A DNA stretch of 64,000 nt from Streptomyces sp. CB02414 (GCF_001905385.1 NZ_LIPF01000001.1:672765-736764), one strand, 5' to 3'; positions 25,825-35,327 are shown, counted from the first letter of the stretch. Notes: generated from the letters alone by a model not told the origin. Made by a program: numbers and translations.

Positions 25825-27482
25825 GCGGTGCCGCGTGGCACGCCCGCGTCGAGTGCGGCAAGGAGGTCGGCGCCGGGTTCCTCGTGTCGGGGCGCCGGCT
25901 GCTCACCTGCGCCCACGTCGTCAGGTGGAGCGAGGAGGCCGCGGTCACGGTGACCTTCCCGGGCCACCGGGAGCTGGGCGAGCTGTCCGCGACGGTCGCC
26001 GTGCACGGCGGCTGGCGGGGCGGCGCCGCCGACCGGGGCGACCTGGCCGTACTCGAGCTGGAGCGCGAAGTGCCGCTCGCCCCGGCCGTCTTCGCCCGCC
26101 CCGGCGCGGAACGGGCCGCGCCCGCACCCGAGCTGGTCGCCTACGGCTTCCCGAAGGGGTACGACGAGGGCATGCTCGCCTCCTACCGTGCCCTGCCGGG
26201 CCCGCTCATCTCGGACGAGTGGGTCCAGCTGGAGGCGCTGACGGGGCACGGTCAGCCGCTGGCGGCCGGGTTCAGCGGGGCGGCGGTGACGCTGGCCGAC
26301 GGGACGGTCGTCGGCATGGTCTCCGCGGTCGCGGGCGCCAGGGACGTGCGCGTCGGGCGGATGCTGCCGGTCGAGGTCATGGCTCGCTACTGGCCCGAGC
26401 TCGGCGAACTGGTCCCCACCCCGGGGCACCGGTCGGACGCGCGCCGGCGGCTGTACGCGCTGGTGCGCCGGGCCGAGGAGACGGGCCTGGTCTGCGATCC
26501 GAACCGGCTGTACGTCTCCGCCATGGACGCCTTCGCCCCGCCGCCCCCTCAGGGGGGTTTCGCGTCCCTGCGGGAGGCCGCCGCCTACGTCCAGTGGGAG
26601 GTGACGGAGCCGGACGCCGTGGCCCGGTTCGCCGACCGGCTGGAGCGGCGGCTGGCGGAGGGGCAGTCCCCGCCGGAGCGGGCCGCGACGTGGTCGCCCA
26701 TCGTGGTGGAGATCGACCACAGCGGCGCCGGTGCCGACCAGGTCACCGTCGAGGTGTCCGCCTACCGGAACGGGCAGCGCCGCCCCGTGGCCTCGCGCCG
26801 GATGGCCCGGAGCGCGGTGCGGGCCTTCGTGCAGGAACGCATCGACGAGGCGTTCACCCAGCTCGACCCCGGCGCCGAGGAACTGCTCACCTTCGTCCTG
26901 CCGCGCGAGTGGCTGAACGAACCGGTCGCGCACTGGGCGTGCAGCGAGGACGATCCCACCCCGCTCGGCTGCGCCTACCCGCTGGTCGTCACCGACCGGT
27001 ACCGCCACCGCAGTGGACGGCTGCGCCACCAGCTGCGCAAGAGGTGGCGCAAGCTCGCCGTCAGCCCGGGCGGCACGCTGCACCGTGTCGACTGCGGCAC
27101 CCAGGAGCGGCCGGCCGGACTGCGCAGGCGGCTGCGGGACGACGCGGAACTGGCCGGTTTCGCCGCCCCGCCCACGACGGCCCGGGAGCACTTCGAGGTC
27201 GGCCTCAACCTGCCCGTGCCCGTACTGCTGTGGCCGCGCGCGGGCTGCCCCGGCGACGGGCACGACGGCGACTGCTCCGGCACCGCGTTCCTCGACGAAC
27301 TCGCCGTGTCCGTGGCGGGCGTCCCGCCGTCCGAACTCCCCCGCCTGGTCATGGAACTGCGCGAGACGGCGGACGCGGCCGACGAACCGGACGAGCACTG
27401 GGCGAGGGACCTCCAGCTGCTGTGGGACGACCCCCGCTGCTTCGCCGAACCCGCCGCCCTGCTCCACTCACCCGTCGCCTGA
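25821..27482 (+). CDS. Trypsin-like protease fused to a VMAP C-terminal domain
   Basis: A 553-residue protein translated from the overlapping ATG at 25821. Residues 1-200 are a trypsin-fold protease with an apparently complete triad: His in LLTCAHVVRW, Asp in DRGDLAVLELE and Ser in GFSGAAVTLADGTVVGMV. There is no signal peptide, so it is cytoplasmic. The remaining about 330 residues include VVEIDHSGAGADQVTVEVSA, FVLPREWLNEPVAHWA and VLLWPRAGCPGDGH, matching the vWA-MoxR-associated protein (VMAP) C-terminal domain. It is followed by the MoxR ATPase 70 bp downstream. I infer a protease effector held inactive until the ATPase/vWA module is triggered. Confidence 0.85.
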   Translation: MSGAAWHARVECGKEVGAGFLVSGRRLLTCAHVVRWSEEAAVTVTFPGHRELGELSATVAVHGGWRGGAADRGDLAVLELEREVPLAPAVFARPGAERAAPAPELVAYGFPKGYDEGMLASYRALPGPLISDEWVQLEALTGHGQPLAAGFSGAAVTLADGTVVGMVSAVAGARDVRVGRMLPVEVMARYWPELGELVPTPGHRSDARRRLYALVRRAEETGLVCDPNRLYVSAMDAFAPPPPQGGFASLREAAAYVQWEVTEPDAVARFADRLERRLAEGQSPPERAATWSPIVVEIDHSGAGADQVTVEVSAYRNGQRRPVASRRMARSAVRAFVQERIDEAFTQLDPGAEELLTFVLPREWLNEPVAHWACSEDDPTPLGCAYPLVVTDRYRHRSGRLRHQLRKRWRKLAVSPGGTLHRVDCGTQERPAGLRRRLRDDAELAGFAAPPTTAREHFEVGLNLPVPVLLWPRAGCPGDGHDGDCSGTAFLDELAVSVAGVPPSELPRLVMELRETADAADEPDEHWARDLQLLWDDPRCFAEPAALLHSPVA

Positions 27483-27552
27483 AGCCGTCCGCCCTCTGAG
27501 AAACCCGCCCCCCCGAACCACCCACCGCACCGACCGCTCGGAGAGAAGAACC

Positions 27553-28578
27553 ATGCCCCTGTGGCCCGTCTACACCGGCGCGCCGGACCCGCACGACGGC
27601 ATCACCAGGCTGCCCCCGCCCCCGCCCTGGCGCGCCTTCGACGGCCACCCCGTGCTCGACCCGCCGGACGACGACGGCGACGCCCCGGCCACCTCTCCCG
27701 ACCGCGCCCACCGGGCCGCGACCTACCAGGCCACCGAGCACACGGTGCAGTTGGTCAACGCGGCCCTGTACCTGCGGCGCCCGCTGCTGGTCACCGGCCC
27801 GCCCGGCACCGGGAAGTCGTCCCTCGCCTACGCGGTGGCGCGCGAGCTGCGGCTCGGCCCGGTCCTCAGGTGGAACATCACCAGCCGCAGCACCCTCCAC
27901 GACGGCCTCTACGCCTACGACCCGCTCTCCCGCCTGTACGCGGCGCGCCAGGACGCCGAGAGCCCCGGCGACACGGCCGGCGGCACGGGCATCGAGGACC
28001 ACCTGCGTCTCGGCCCGCTCGGCACCGCCCTCCTCCCCTACGCCCGTCCGCGCGCCCTGCTCATCGACGAGATCGACAAGAGCGACCTCGACCTGCCGAA
28101 CGACCTGCTGCACGTCCTGGAGGAGGGCCAGTACGAGATCCCCGAACTCGTGCGCGCCTCGCGGGACACCCCGGGCGGACGCGCCGAGGTGCTGGTCGAC
28201 GGCACCGACCAGCGGGTGCCGGTCGAGCGCGGCCGGGTCCGCTGCCGGGCCTTCCCGTTCGTCGTCCTCACCAGCAACGGCGAGCGCGAGTTCCCGCCCG
28301 CCTTCCTGCGCCGCTGCGTCTCGCTGCGGCTGCGGCAGCCCGACGACGCCCACCTCGCCGAGATCGTCCGCGCCCACCTGGGCGAGCCCGACGCATACGC
28401 CCAGCAGCTGATCGGCCGTTTCCTGTCCCGTGTGGGCAGCGGGGAACTCGCCACCGACCAGCTCCTCAACGCCATCTACCTGGCCCGCTCCTCCGGCCTG
28501 GGCACCGACTCCCTGGACGAGCTGGCGGAGCGGCTGATGCCGTACCTGGGCCGGTCCCCGCAGCCCGACGCCTTCTGA
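27553..28578 (+). CDS. MoxR-type AAA+ ATPase
   Basis: A 341-residue AAA+ protein with an ATG at 27553 after GGAGAGAAG. Walker A is GPPGTGKSS (about 83-91), Walker B is ALLIDEIDKSD (about 170-180) and sensor 1 is VLTSNGERE (about 238-246). Paired arginines follow in FLRRCVSLRL as finger candidates. MoxR ATPases act as chaperones that remodel or load partner proteins, classically with a vWA protein. Its stop overlaps the start of the next gene (TGATG), which carries a vWA-like domain. Position between the trypsin-VMAP gene and that gene fits a ternary conflict system. Confidence 0.92.
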   Translation: MPLWPVYTGAPDPHDGITRLPPPPPWRAFDGHPVLDPPDDDGDAPATSPDRAHRAATYQATEHTVQLVNAALYLRRPLLVTGPPGTGKSSLAYAVARELRLGPVLRWNITSRSTLHDGLYAYDPLSRLYAARQDAESPGDTAGGTGIEDHLRLGPLGTALLPYARPRALLIDEIDKSDLDLPNDLLHVLEEGQYEIPELVRASRDTPGGRAEVLVDGTDQRVPVERGRVRCRAFPFVVLTSNGEREFPPAFLRRCVSLRLRQPDDAHLAEIVRAHLGEPDAYAQQLIGRFLSRVGSGELATDQLLNAIYLARSSGLGTDSLDELAERLMPYLGRSPQPDAF

Positions 28579-31500
28579 TGCCCGCCGACCGCCCCGGCCC
28601 GCCGGACCCGCTGCCCCGCCTCGCCGACATCCTCGGCCGGGCGTCCTCGGGCCCCCGCCCGACCCCGCTGGAGCTCGCCGAACTCCTGTGGCTGGCGGGG
28701 CACATGGAGTACCCGGAGCAGAACCCGCCGGGCCCGTCGGCCGGTACGGAACCCGCGGCGCCCGAGCCCGCCCCCGCACCGCCGGCGGCCGACCGCCCCC
28801 GGGAGCCGCGGCGGCAGGACCGTCCGGCCGTCCCTCCTCCCGCGCCCGAGCCGGCCGCCCCCCGCAGCCCCCTGCGCCTGCCCGCCCCGGCGCGCGCCCC
28901 GGGGACGGCGGCGGCCGAACCGCACAGCGCCCTGCTGGCGCCCGCCCCGCCGATGCTGCGCCACCCCCTGGCGTTGCAGCGGTCGCTGCGCCCGCTCAAG
29001 CGCCGTGCCGACGCCCCGGTGGGCCGGGAGGTGGACGAGGCCGCGACCGCCGACCGCATCGCCCGGCTCGGTGCCGGCCCCGAGTGGTGGCTGCCGGTGC
29101 TGCGCCCCGTGCGGGAGCGGTGGCTGCGGCTGAACCTGGTGCACGACGCGGGCCCCACGATGCCCGTCTGGCAGCCCCTGGTGCGGGAACTGCACGCCGC
29201 GCTCGCCCAGTCGGGCGTCTTCCGCACGGTCACCCTGCACCGCGCGGAGGCCGCCGGCACGGTCCCCGGCGACGGCGCCCAGGCGCCCGCCGACGGCCGC
29301 ACGGTCACCCTGCTGATCAGCGACTGCATGGGGCCGCAGTGGCGCGAGGGCCCGGCCGGCACCCGATGGTTCGCCACCCTGCGCCGCTGGGCGCACCGCA
29401 CGCCCCTCGCCGTCCTCCAGCCGTTGCCCGAACAGCTGTGGCGGGACACCGCGCTGCCGCCGGTGCCCGGCCTGCTGTCCGCCCCGCACCGGGCCGCGCC
29501 CAGCGCCGCGCTCGACTTCACCCCGTACGACGGCACCGCGCCCCGGGCCCCCCGGGGCGCCGTGCACGTGCCGGTGCTGGAGCCGGGCCCCGAGTGGCTG
29601 GCGAACTGGGCGTCGCTGGTCGCGAGTCCGGGCGGCACCCGCTACCCGGGCGCGGCGGCCGTGCTGCACCGCCCCCTGCCCGCCGACGCCGACGACCGCG
29701 CCGACATCACGCGGCTGTCCGCCGAGGAGCTGGTCCTGCGCTTTCGCGCGGGCGCCTCCCCGCAGGCCTTCCGGCTGGCCGGCCACCTCGCGCTCGGACG
29801 CCCGGACCTGCCGGTGATGCGGCTGGTGCAGGCGGCCGTGGAGCCGGACCCGCTCCCGAGCCACCTGGCCGAGGTCATCCTCAGCGGCCTGCTCACCACC
29901 GTCCCCGGGCCGCCCGGCTCCTACGAGTTCCGCCCCGGCGTACGCGAGCTGCTCCTGCGCGGTCTGCCCCGCACCGCGCGCGCCCGCACCCACGAGCTGC
30001 TGCTGCGGACCGGCGGTCTGATCGACGAGCGGGCCGGGCGCTCGCCCGGCGAGTTCCGTGCGCTGATCCCCTCCCGGGACGGCACCGAACGCGCCGACGG
30101 GAAGGGGTCGTTCGCGGCGATCAGCCAGGAGAGCGCACGGCAGCTGTCCACGCCGCCGCGCCCGCCGGGCCCCTCACCCTTCCCGCCCGGGCTGCGTGCC
30201 CGCTACCGGCCGGTGCGGCGGCTCACACCGGCCGGGAGGATGTGGCTGGCCGAGGACACCGGAACCAACCGGACCGTGGCGGTCCGGCTGCACGACCCGC
30301 TCCCCGACGCCGCCTCGCGCCGGGCGTTCCTGAGGGACGCGCGCCGCCTGACCGAGTTCTCCCACCCGAACGTGGTGACCGTCCTCGACGGCGGCATCGA
30401 GGACGGCGTCCCGTACGTCGTCATGGAGCACCTCGACGGCATCGCCCTGAACGCGCTCGCCCGGTCCAACGGCCGGCGGCTGCCGCCGCCGCTGACGGTG
30501 TCGGTCGGGGCGCAGCTCGCCCGGGCCCTCGCCGCCCTGCACGAGGCGGGCGTCACGCACGGTGGCCTGGAGGCGTCCCGGGTGGTCCTGCTCCCGGACG
30601 GCACGGCCCGGCTCAGCCTCTTCGCACCGGGCCGCACCTCGGGCCCCGCCGGGCGCTCCGAGGACCTGCGGGCCCTGTGCGACGTCCTGCTGCTGCTGAC
30701 GTCGGGGACCTCGCGCCTGACCGTCCCGATCGAGTCCCGCCGCCTGGACCGGCTGCCCGAGGCCCTGCGCATCCACTACGCGCACGCCTTCGACCAGCTG
30801 ATGTTCCCGTCGCTGGAAACCCAGGTCCGGGGCCGGGACCTGCTCACCCACCCGGAGCTGCCGGCCAGGGCCCGGGAGGCGTACGAACCGCGCCGCTACC
30901 GCGCCCTGGGCCCGCTGCGGGTCGATCTCCCGGACGGCTCCCCCGTGCTGCCGCCCGCCGTCCGCGCGCTGCTCGCCACGCTGCTGCTCAAGCCCGGCCG
31001 CACGGTGACGCACGAGGAGCTGCGGTGGGGGCTGTGGGACCCGGGCGACGAGCCGGGCGACCCCCGGGGCGAGGTGACCAGGGCGGCCGGGGAGCTGGCC
31101 GCCCTGCTGGGTCCGGGCGTACTGGCGACGTCCGCCCACGGCTACGCCCTGCACACCAGCTGCGACCACGTGGACGTGGTGCACTGCGACGAGCTGGTGC
31201 GCCGGGCCGACGCGGCGCGGCTGGCGGGCGCGCTCGCCGAGGCCCGCGACCACGTCACCGGGGCGCTGGCGCTGTGGCGCGGCACGGAGCCCCTGGCGGA
31301 CGTGCCCGGCCCCGGCGCCCGCACCGCCCGCACCCGCCTCACGCGGCTCCGCCTCGCCCTGCACACCAAGCTGGCCGAACTCGACCTGGCCCTGGGCGAG
31401 TACGACCGGGCCGCCGACGACCTGGCCGGCCTGCTGCGCGCGCACCCGCACCGGGAGGACTTCCGCCGCCTGTACCTGATCGCGCTGCGCCGCCAGGGCC

Positions 31501-32513
31501 GGGTCGAGGAGGCGCTGGAGGTGTACGGGGAGTACGAACTGTCCGGCGGGAGGAGCCCGGCGCTGGTGGCGCTGGGCCGGGAACTGCGCGAGGAGCACGC
31601 CGGGCCGGCGGACGACGCCCCCTGGGAGGAGTACGAGGGGGCGGCGGACCAGGACGGACCGGAGACCGTCGTGTCCGCGCCGGACGAACTCCCGGAGGGG
31701 CCCTTCCCCACGGAGGACGGTCTGTGGACGCCGCTGCTGGGCGAGGACGGGGGCGAGGAGGGCCGCCCCACCGAGCGGGAGGCGGAGGCTGCCGAGGAGA
31801 TCGCCGTACGGGCCGGGGAGACGGAGACCGACGCTTCCCGCTTCCCCGTGGACATGTGGGAGATCCCGGTGGGAGAACCGGTGGGGGCCATGGCGGGGGG
31901 CGCGTGGGGCCCCGGTGCGGAACACACGGCGCACGACGCGGACGACGCCGACGCCGCCGACGACGACGCGGACATCGACACCGACTTCCACGACTGCGCC
32001 CGCTACACCTTCCCCGACGGCTCCCCGGACGGCGAAGCCCGCGCCGCCCTGCACCGCGTCGTCACCGACCTGCTCGCGGACAGCGGGCTGCACGGCGACG
32101 CGTACCAGCTCCTGGACGACCGGGCGGGCGACCTGCTCGTGCTGCTGGCGCCGCGAGTGGAGGCCTCCCCCCTGCTGCGGGCGACCGTCGAGGGTCTGCC
32201 CGGGCTGCTGGCGCACCTGGGCGGTCCGCGGCTGCTCGCGGAGTTCTGGCAGGTGGAGTTCCGGCTCGACGGCGCCGAGGAGCAGGTCTTCCGGGCCGAC
32301 CCCCGGTCGGTCCGCGACGCCCTGGACTCCTCCGGCGCCCAGGCGCTCATCGCCCTCTCGGACTCCCTCTACTACGACGAGGTGTACGAGGAAGGGCAGG
32401 ACGGCCCCGCCTTCCCCCCGGACACCTTCCGGCCGCTGGCCGACGACACCGGCTGGTACCGGCCGGTCGGGCGGGCCGCCGCCGGGGAGCCCGCGGCGCC
32501 GGCCGGCCGCTGA
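28578..32513 (+). CDS. SAV_2336-like multidomain protein: vWA-like, pseudokinase, BTAD and cyclase-like domains
   Basis: A 1311-residue cytoplasmic protein. Residues about 1-180 are a Pro/Ala-rich SAV_2336-type N-terminus. About 185-390 is a vWA-like fold with a weak MIDAS (NLVHDAGPTMPVW). About 538-755 has the shape of a Ser/Thr kinase, but the active site is gone: the VAIK position reads VAVRL, HRD reads THGGLE, and no DFG is present. About 768-1006 is an OmpR-type winged helix plus BTAD tetratricopeptide domain, as in SARP regulators. An acidic linker precedes about 1130-1311, which resembles the degenerate nucleotide-cyclase domain of actinobacterial conflict proteins (YQLLDDRAGDLLVLLAP). 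It is translationally coupled to the MoxR ATPase. A scaffold or signal-sensing role is inferred. Confidence 0.8.
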   Translation: MPADRPGPPDPLPRLADILGRASSGPRPTPLELAELLWLAGHMEYPEQNPPGPSAGTEPAAPEPAPAPPAADRPREPRRQDRPAVPPPAPEPAAPRSPLRLPAPARAPGTAAAEPHSALLAPAPPMLRHPLALQRSLRPLKRRADAPVGREVDEAATADRIARLGAGPEWWLPVLRPVRERWLRLNLVHDAGPTMPVWQPLVRELHAALAQSGVFRTVTLHRAEAAGTVPGDGAQAPADGRTVTLLISDCMGPQWREGPAGTRWFATLRRWAHRTPLAVLQPLPEQLWRDTALPPVPGLLSAPHRAAPSAALDFTPYDGTAPRAPRGAVHVPVLEPGPEWLANWASLVASPGGTRYPGAAAVLHRPLPADADDRADITRLSAEELVLRFRAGASPQAFRLAGHLALGRPDLPVMRLVQAAVEPDPLPSHLAEVILSGLLTTVPGPPGSYEFRPGVRELLLRGLPRTARARTHELLLRTGGLIDERAGRSPGEFRALIPSRDGTERADGKGSFAAISQESARQLSTPPRPPGPSPFPPGLRARYRPVRRLTPAGRMWLAEDTGTNRTVAVRLHDPLPDAASRRAFLRDARRLTEFSHPNVVTVLDGGIEDGVPYVVMEHLDGIALNALARSNGRRLPPPLTVSVGAQLARALAALHEAGVTHGGLEASRVVLLPDGTARLSLFAPGRTSGPAGRSEDLRALCDVLLLLTSGTSRLTVPIESRRLDRLPEALRIHYAHAFDQLMFPSLETQVRGRDLLTHPELPARAREAYEPRRYRALGPLRVDLPDGSPVLPPAVRALLATLLLKPGRTVTHEELRWGLWDPGDEPGDPRGEVTRAAGELAALLGPGVLATSAHGYALHTSCDHVDVVHCDELVRRADAARLAGALAEARDHVTGALALWRGTEPLADVPGPGARTARTRLTRLRLALHTKLAELDLALGEYDRAADDLAGLLRAHPHREDFRRLYLIALRRQGRVEEALEVYGEYELSGGRSPALVALGRELREEHAGPADDAPWEEYEGAADQDGPETVVSAPDELPEGPFPTEDGLWTPLLGEDGGEEGRPTEREAEAAEEIAVRAGETETDASRFPVDMWEIPVGEPVGAMAGGAWGPGAEHTAHDADDADAADDDADIDTDFHDCARYTFPDGSPDGEARAALHRVVTDLLADSGLHGDAYQLLDDRAGDLLVLLAPRVEASPLLRATVEGLPGLLAHLGGPRLLAEFWQVEFRLDGAEEQVFRADPRSVRDALDSSGAQALIALSDSLYYDEVYEEGQDGPAFPPDTFRPLADDTGWYRPVGRAAAGEPAAPAGR

Positions 32514-32644
32514 CCGCGCCCCCCGTTCGGCGGCCCCCCGCCCGGCCCCCTCCAAGGCGCGCCCGTCCCTTGCCCCGCGCACGATGCCAAGGAGGCCGGC
32601 CACCCGCCGGCCCCGCACGGTCCGCGCTCTCGGGAGGATCCGCC

Positions 32645-33694
32645 ATGACCGCCAGTACCGCCAGCCTGGAGGCGCTGCGCCGCTGCCACTTCGCCGTCGA
32701 CCTGGGCGCGGCGCGGACCCGCGTGTACGTCAAGGGTGCCGGGCTCGTCGTCGACCAGCCGTCCGCCGCCGCGGTCAACACCCGCACCGGCGCGCTCATC
32801 GCGGTCGGTGAGTTCGCGGAGAAGATGACGGGCCGCACCCCCGGCTACATCCGCGTCGTACGGCCCGTGTCCGGCGGCACGGTCGTCGACATCGAGATGG
32901 CCCAGCGGATGCTGCGGCACCTGCTCGGCGACAAGATCCGCCGCGCACTGCGCCGCAAGCCCCGGCTGCGCGCCGCCGTGTGCACCCCGCACGACGCGGA
33001 CCCCCTCTCCCAGCGGGCGGCGATCGAGACGCTGGTCGGGCTCGGCGCGCGCCGGGTGGAACTCGTCGACACGCTGATCGCCGCGGCGGTCGGCTGCGGG
33101 CTGCCGGTGGAACAGCCCGAGGCGACGATGATCATGGTGTGCGGTGCGCACGCCACGCAGGTCGCGGTGCTCTCCCTCGGCTCGATCGTGACCGCGGAGC
33201 GCATCCCGGTCGGCGGTGAGGCCGTCGACCACGCGATCGTGCAGCTCCTGCGCCACCAGCACGAACTGGTGCTGCCCAGCCAGTCCGTACGCCCGCTCCA
33301 GGTCGCCCTGTCCGGCAACGGGCTGACCCCGCAGGGCCCGGCGTCCACCGAGATCCACGGCCGGGACGTGGCGACCGGGCTGGCGCGCAGTGTGCGGGTC
33401 GACACCGCCGCCGTCCGCAACGCCATCCAGACGCCGCTGACGGGCGTGCTCGACGGGATCGGCAAGGTGCTGCGCGACTGCCCGCCGGACCTGGTCGCGG
33501 ACCTCGCCGACCGCGGGATCATGATGGTCGGCGGCAGCGCGCTGCTCCCCGGCTTCGACCAGATGCTGCGTCAGGCGACCGGCATGCCGGTGCACATCGC
33601 GGAGCGTCCCGACGTGTGCGCGGTCCAGGGCCTCGGCACGATGCTGGAGGGCCGCATCGAGCCGCTGGCGCTGAACCCGACGTCGGCGGACTGA
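32645..33694 (+). CDS. mbl: MreB-like actin homologue Mbl
   Basis: A 349-residue actin-fold protein from the ATG at 32645 after GGGAGGATC. The phosphate 1 motif is AVDLGAARTRVYVKG (about 17-31). The adenosine motif is MMVGGSALLPGFDQML (about 291-306). The phosphate 2 region (MIMVCGAHATQVAVL) lacks the usual DIGGGTT signature, so nucleotide binding may be altered. S. coelicolor has an Mbl (SCO2451) in the same context, described with MreB in spore-wall formation. It lies 131 bp after the conflict-system cassette, so it may have its own promoter. Confidence 0.88.
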   Translation: MTASTASLEALRRCHFAVDLGAARTRVYVKGAGLVVDQPSAAAVNTRTGALIAVGEFAEKMTGRTPGYIRVVRPVSGGTVVDIEMAQRMLRHLLGDKIRRALRRKPRLRAAVCTPHDADPLSQRAAIETLVGLGARRVELVDTLIAAAVGCGLPVEQPEATMIMVCGAHATQVAVLSLGSIVTAERIPVGGEAVDHAIVQLLRHQHELVLPSQSVRPLQVALSGNGLTPQGPASTEIHGRDVATGLARSVRVDTAAVRNAIQTPLTGVLDGIGKVLRDCPPDLVADLADRGIMMVGGSALLPGFDQMLRQATGMPVHIAERPDVCAVQGLGTMLEGRIEPLALNPTSAD

Positions 33695-33773
33695 GGGCGG
33701 CGCGGGACAACCGAAGCCGGGAGCCGAACAGACCGAACAGAAGAGACCGACGAGACCGACGAGGCCGGACGGC

Positions 33774-35201
33774 ATGAGCACCCAGCCCGCGCCCCGCCTG
33801 ACCCGGCTGCTCGAAGCGGTCCTGGAGGTCGGCACCGACCTCGGCCTGCGCGACACGCTGCGGCACATCGTGGACGGCGCCGCCGAGTTGACCGGCGCCG
33901 CCTCGGCGGCGCTGACCATCGCCGACCCCGCCCGGGACGGGCTGACCGAGATCCGCACCCCGGGCCGGCCCGGCGAGTGCGACCCGGCACCCCGGCTCCG
34001 GATGCCGATCCACGTGCGCGACGAGGAGTTCGGCGAGCTGCGGCTGGCCGGGCGGCCCGGCGGGGAACCGTTCACGGCCGAGGACGAGCAGCTGCTGCGG
34101 GTCCTGGCCACGCAGGCCGGCATCGCGATCGGCAACGCCCGCCTGTACGAGGCGGCCCGGCAGCGCGAGCGCTGGATCGAGGGCGCGGCGGCCGTCACCA
34201 ACGCGCTGCTCACCGAGGAGGGCGCGGGCGACGCGCTGACGACGGTCGCCGAACGCGCCCGGCTGCTCGCCGACGCCAGTGCCGGGGTGATCCTGCAGCC
34301 GACCGCCGAGGGCGGCATGGAGATCGTGACCGCCTCGACGCCCGAGGACCCGGACGGCATCGTCGGCGCGACGATCGCACCGGGCAGGCCGGTCCTGGAA
34401 CAACTCCTGGGCGGGGAGCCCGTCTTCATCGCCGACTCGGCGACCGACCCGCGCATGACGACGCACGTGCGGCACCGCTTCGGGCCCAGCATGATGCTGC
34501 CCCTGCGGGCGGACGGCCGGCTGATCGGCACCCTCGCCCTGCCCCGCCGCCGCGGCGACCGCCCGTACACCTCCGTCGAGCGGCTGCTCGCGACGCAGTT
34601 CGCCTCGCAGGCCGCGCTCGCCCTGGTCCTCGCCGACGCCCGGCGCGGCCGGGAGCGTCTCGCCGTCTACGAGGACCGGGACCGCATCGCCCGGGACCTG
34701 CACGACCTGGTGGTGCAGCGGCTGTTCGCCACCGGTCTGATGCTGGAGTCCACGCAGCGGCGGCCGGGCGCGGACGACGTCCGGGACATCCTCGGCCGGG
34801 CGGTGGACGAGCTGCGGTCCACGGTCCAGGAGGTCCGTACGACGATCCTGGCACTGCGCCAGCCCCCGGCCGGCCCGCCCACCGGGCTGCGCGGCCGGGT
34901 GTTGCGGGAGACCGCGTCCGCCGCCGCCCGGCTCGGCTTCCCCCCGTCGACGCACTTCACCGGCGCCGTCGACACCCGCGTACCGGACGAGGTCGGGGAC
35001 CGTCTGCTCACGGCGCTGCGCCGGGCCCTGGCCGACGCGGCCGGCCGCCCGGACGTGACCCGCGTCGAGGTCGCCGTCGGCACGACCGCCGCCCCACCGG
35101 ACGGCCCGGGCGTACGACTGACGGTCTTCGACGACGGCGCGAGGCCCGGGGGTGAGGGCGACGGCGAGGGAACGACCGTCGCCTGGTGGTCACCGCTGTG
35201 A
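33774..35201 (+). CDS. Tandem-GAF sensor histidine kinase with degenerate ATPase domain
   Basis: A 475-residue soluble protein from the ATG at 33774. Two GAF domains (about 18-120 and about 140-280) are followed by a HisKA_3 dimerisation helix with the phospho-acceptor His in DRIARDLHDLVVQRLFATG (about 302-320), as in DosS/DevS-type kinases. The C-terminal HATPase region is poor: the N-box position reads LLTALRRALADAAG without the conserved Asn, and the G1 box is reduced to FDDGARPGGEG. No response-regulator gene is adjacent. Two 9-bp tandem duplications lie just upstream (33724-33741, 33745-33762). It may sense ligands without autophosphorylating. Confidence 0.85.
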   Translation: MSTQPAPRLTRLLEAVLEVGTDLGLRDTLRHIVDGAAELTGAASAALTIADPARDGLTEIRTPGRPGECDPAPRLRMPIHVRDEEFGELRLAGRPGGEPFTAEDEQLLRVLATQAGIAIGNARLYEAARQRERWIEGAAAVTNALLTEEGAGDALTTVAERARLLADASAGVILQPTAEGGMEIVTASTPEDPDGIVGATIAPGRPVLEQLLGGEPVFIADSATDPRMTTHVRHRFGPSMMLPLRADGRLIGTLALPRRRGDRPYTSVERLLATQFASQAALALVLADARRGRERLAVYEDRDRIARDLHDLVVQRLFATGLMLESTQRRPGADDVRDILGRAVDELRSTVQEVRTTILALRQPPAGPPTGLRGRVLRETASAAARLGFPPSTHFTGAVDTRVPDEVGDRLLTALRRALADAAGRPDVTRVEVAVGTTAAPPDGPGVRLTVFDDGARPGGEGDGEGTTVAWWSPL

Positions 35202-35327
35202 TCGCCCCGAGAACGACACCGCGCGGCAGTGGACGGGCGGCGCCTTTACCCACCCATGGGCCGGTCATTCCCCGCGCCCGGGTGTACTCCCCCGCCCGGC
35301 GGGCAGGTGCACCGACGGGGACTGTGT

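Noticed and set aside
35202..35327. SigB-type promoter (GGGTGT at about 35280) for the STAS-ANTAR gene
   Set aside because: The -10-like element is imperfect and no matching -35 element at proper spacing was found.
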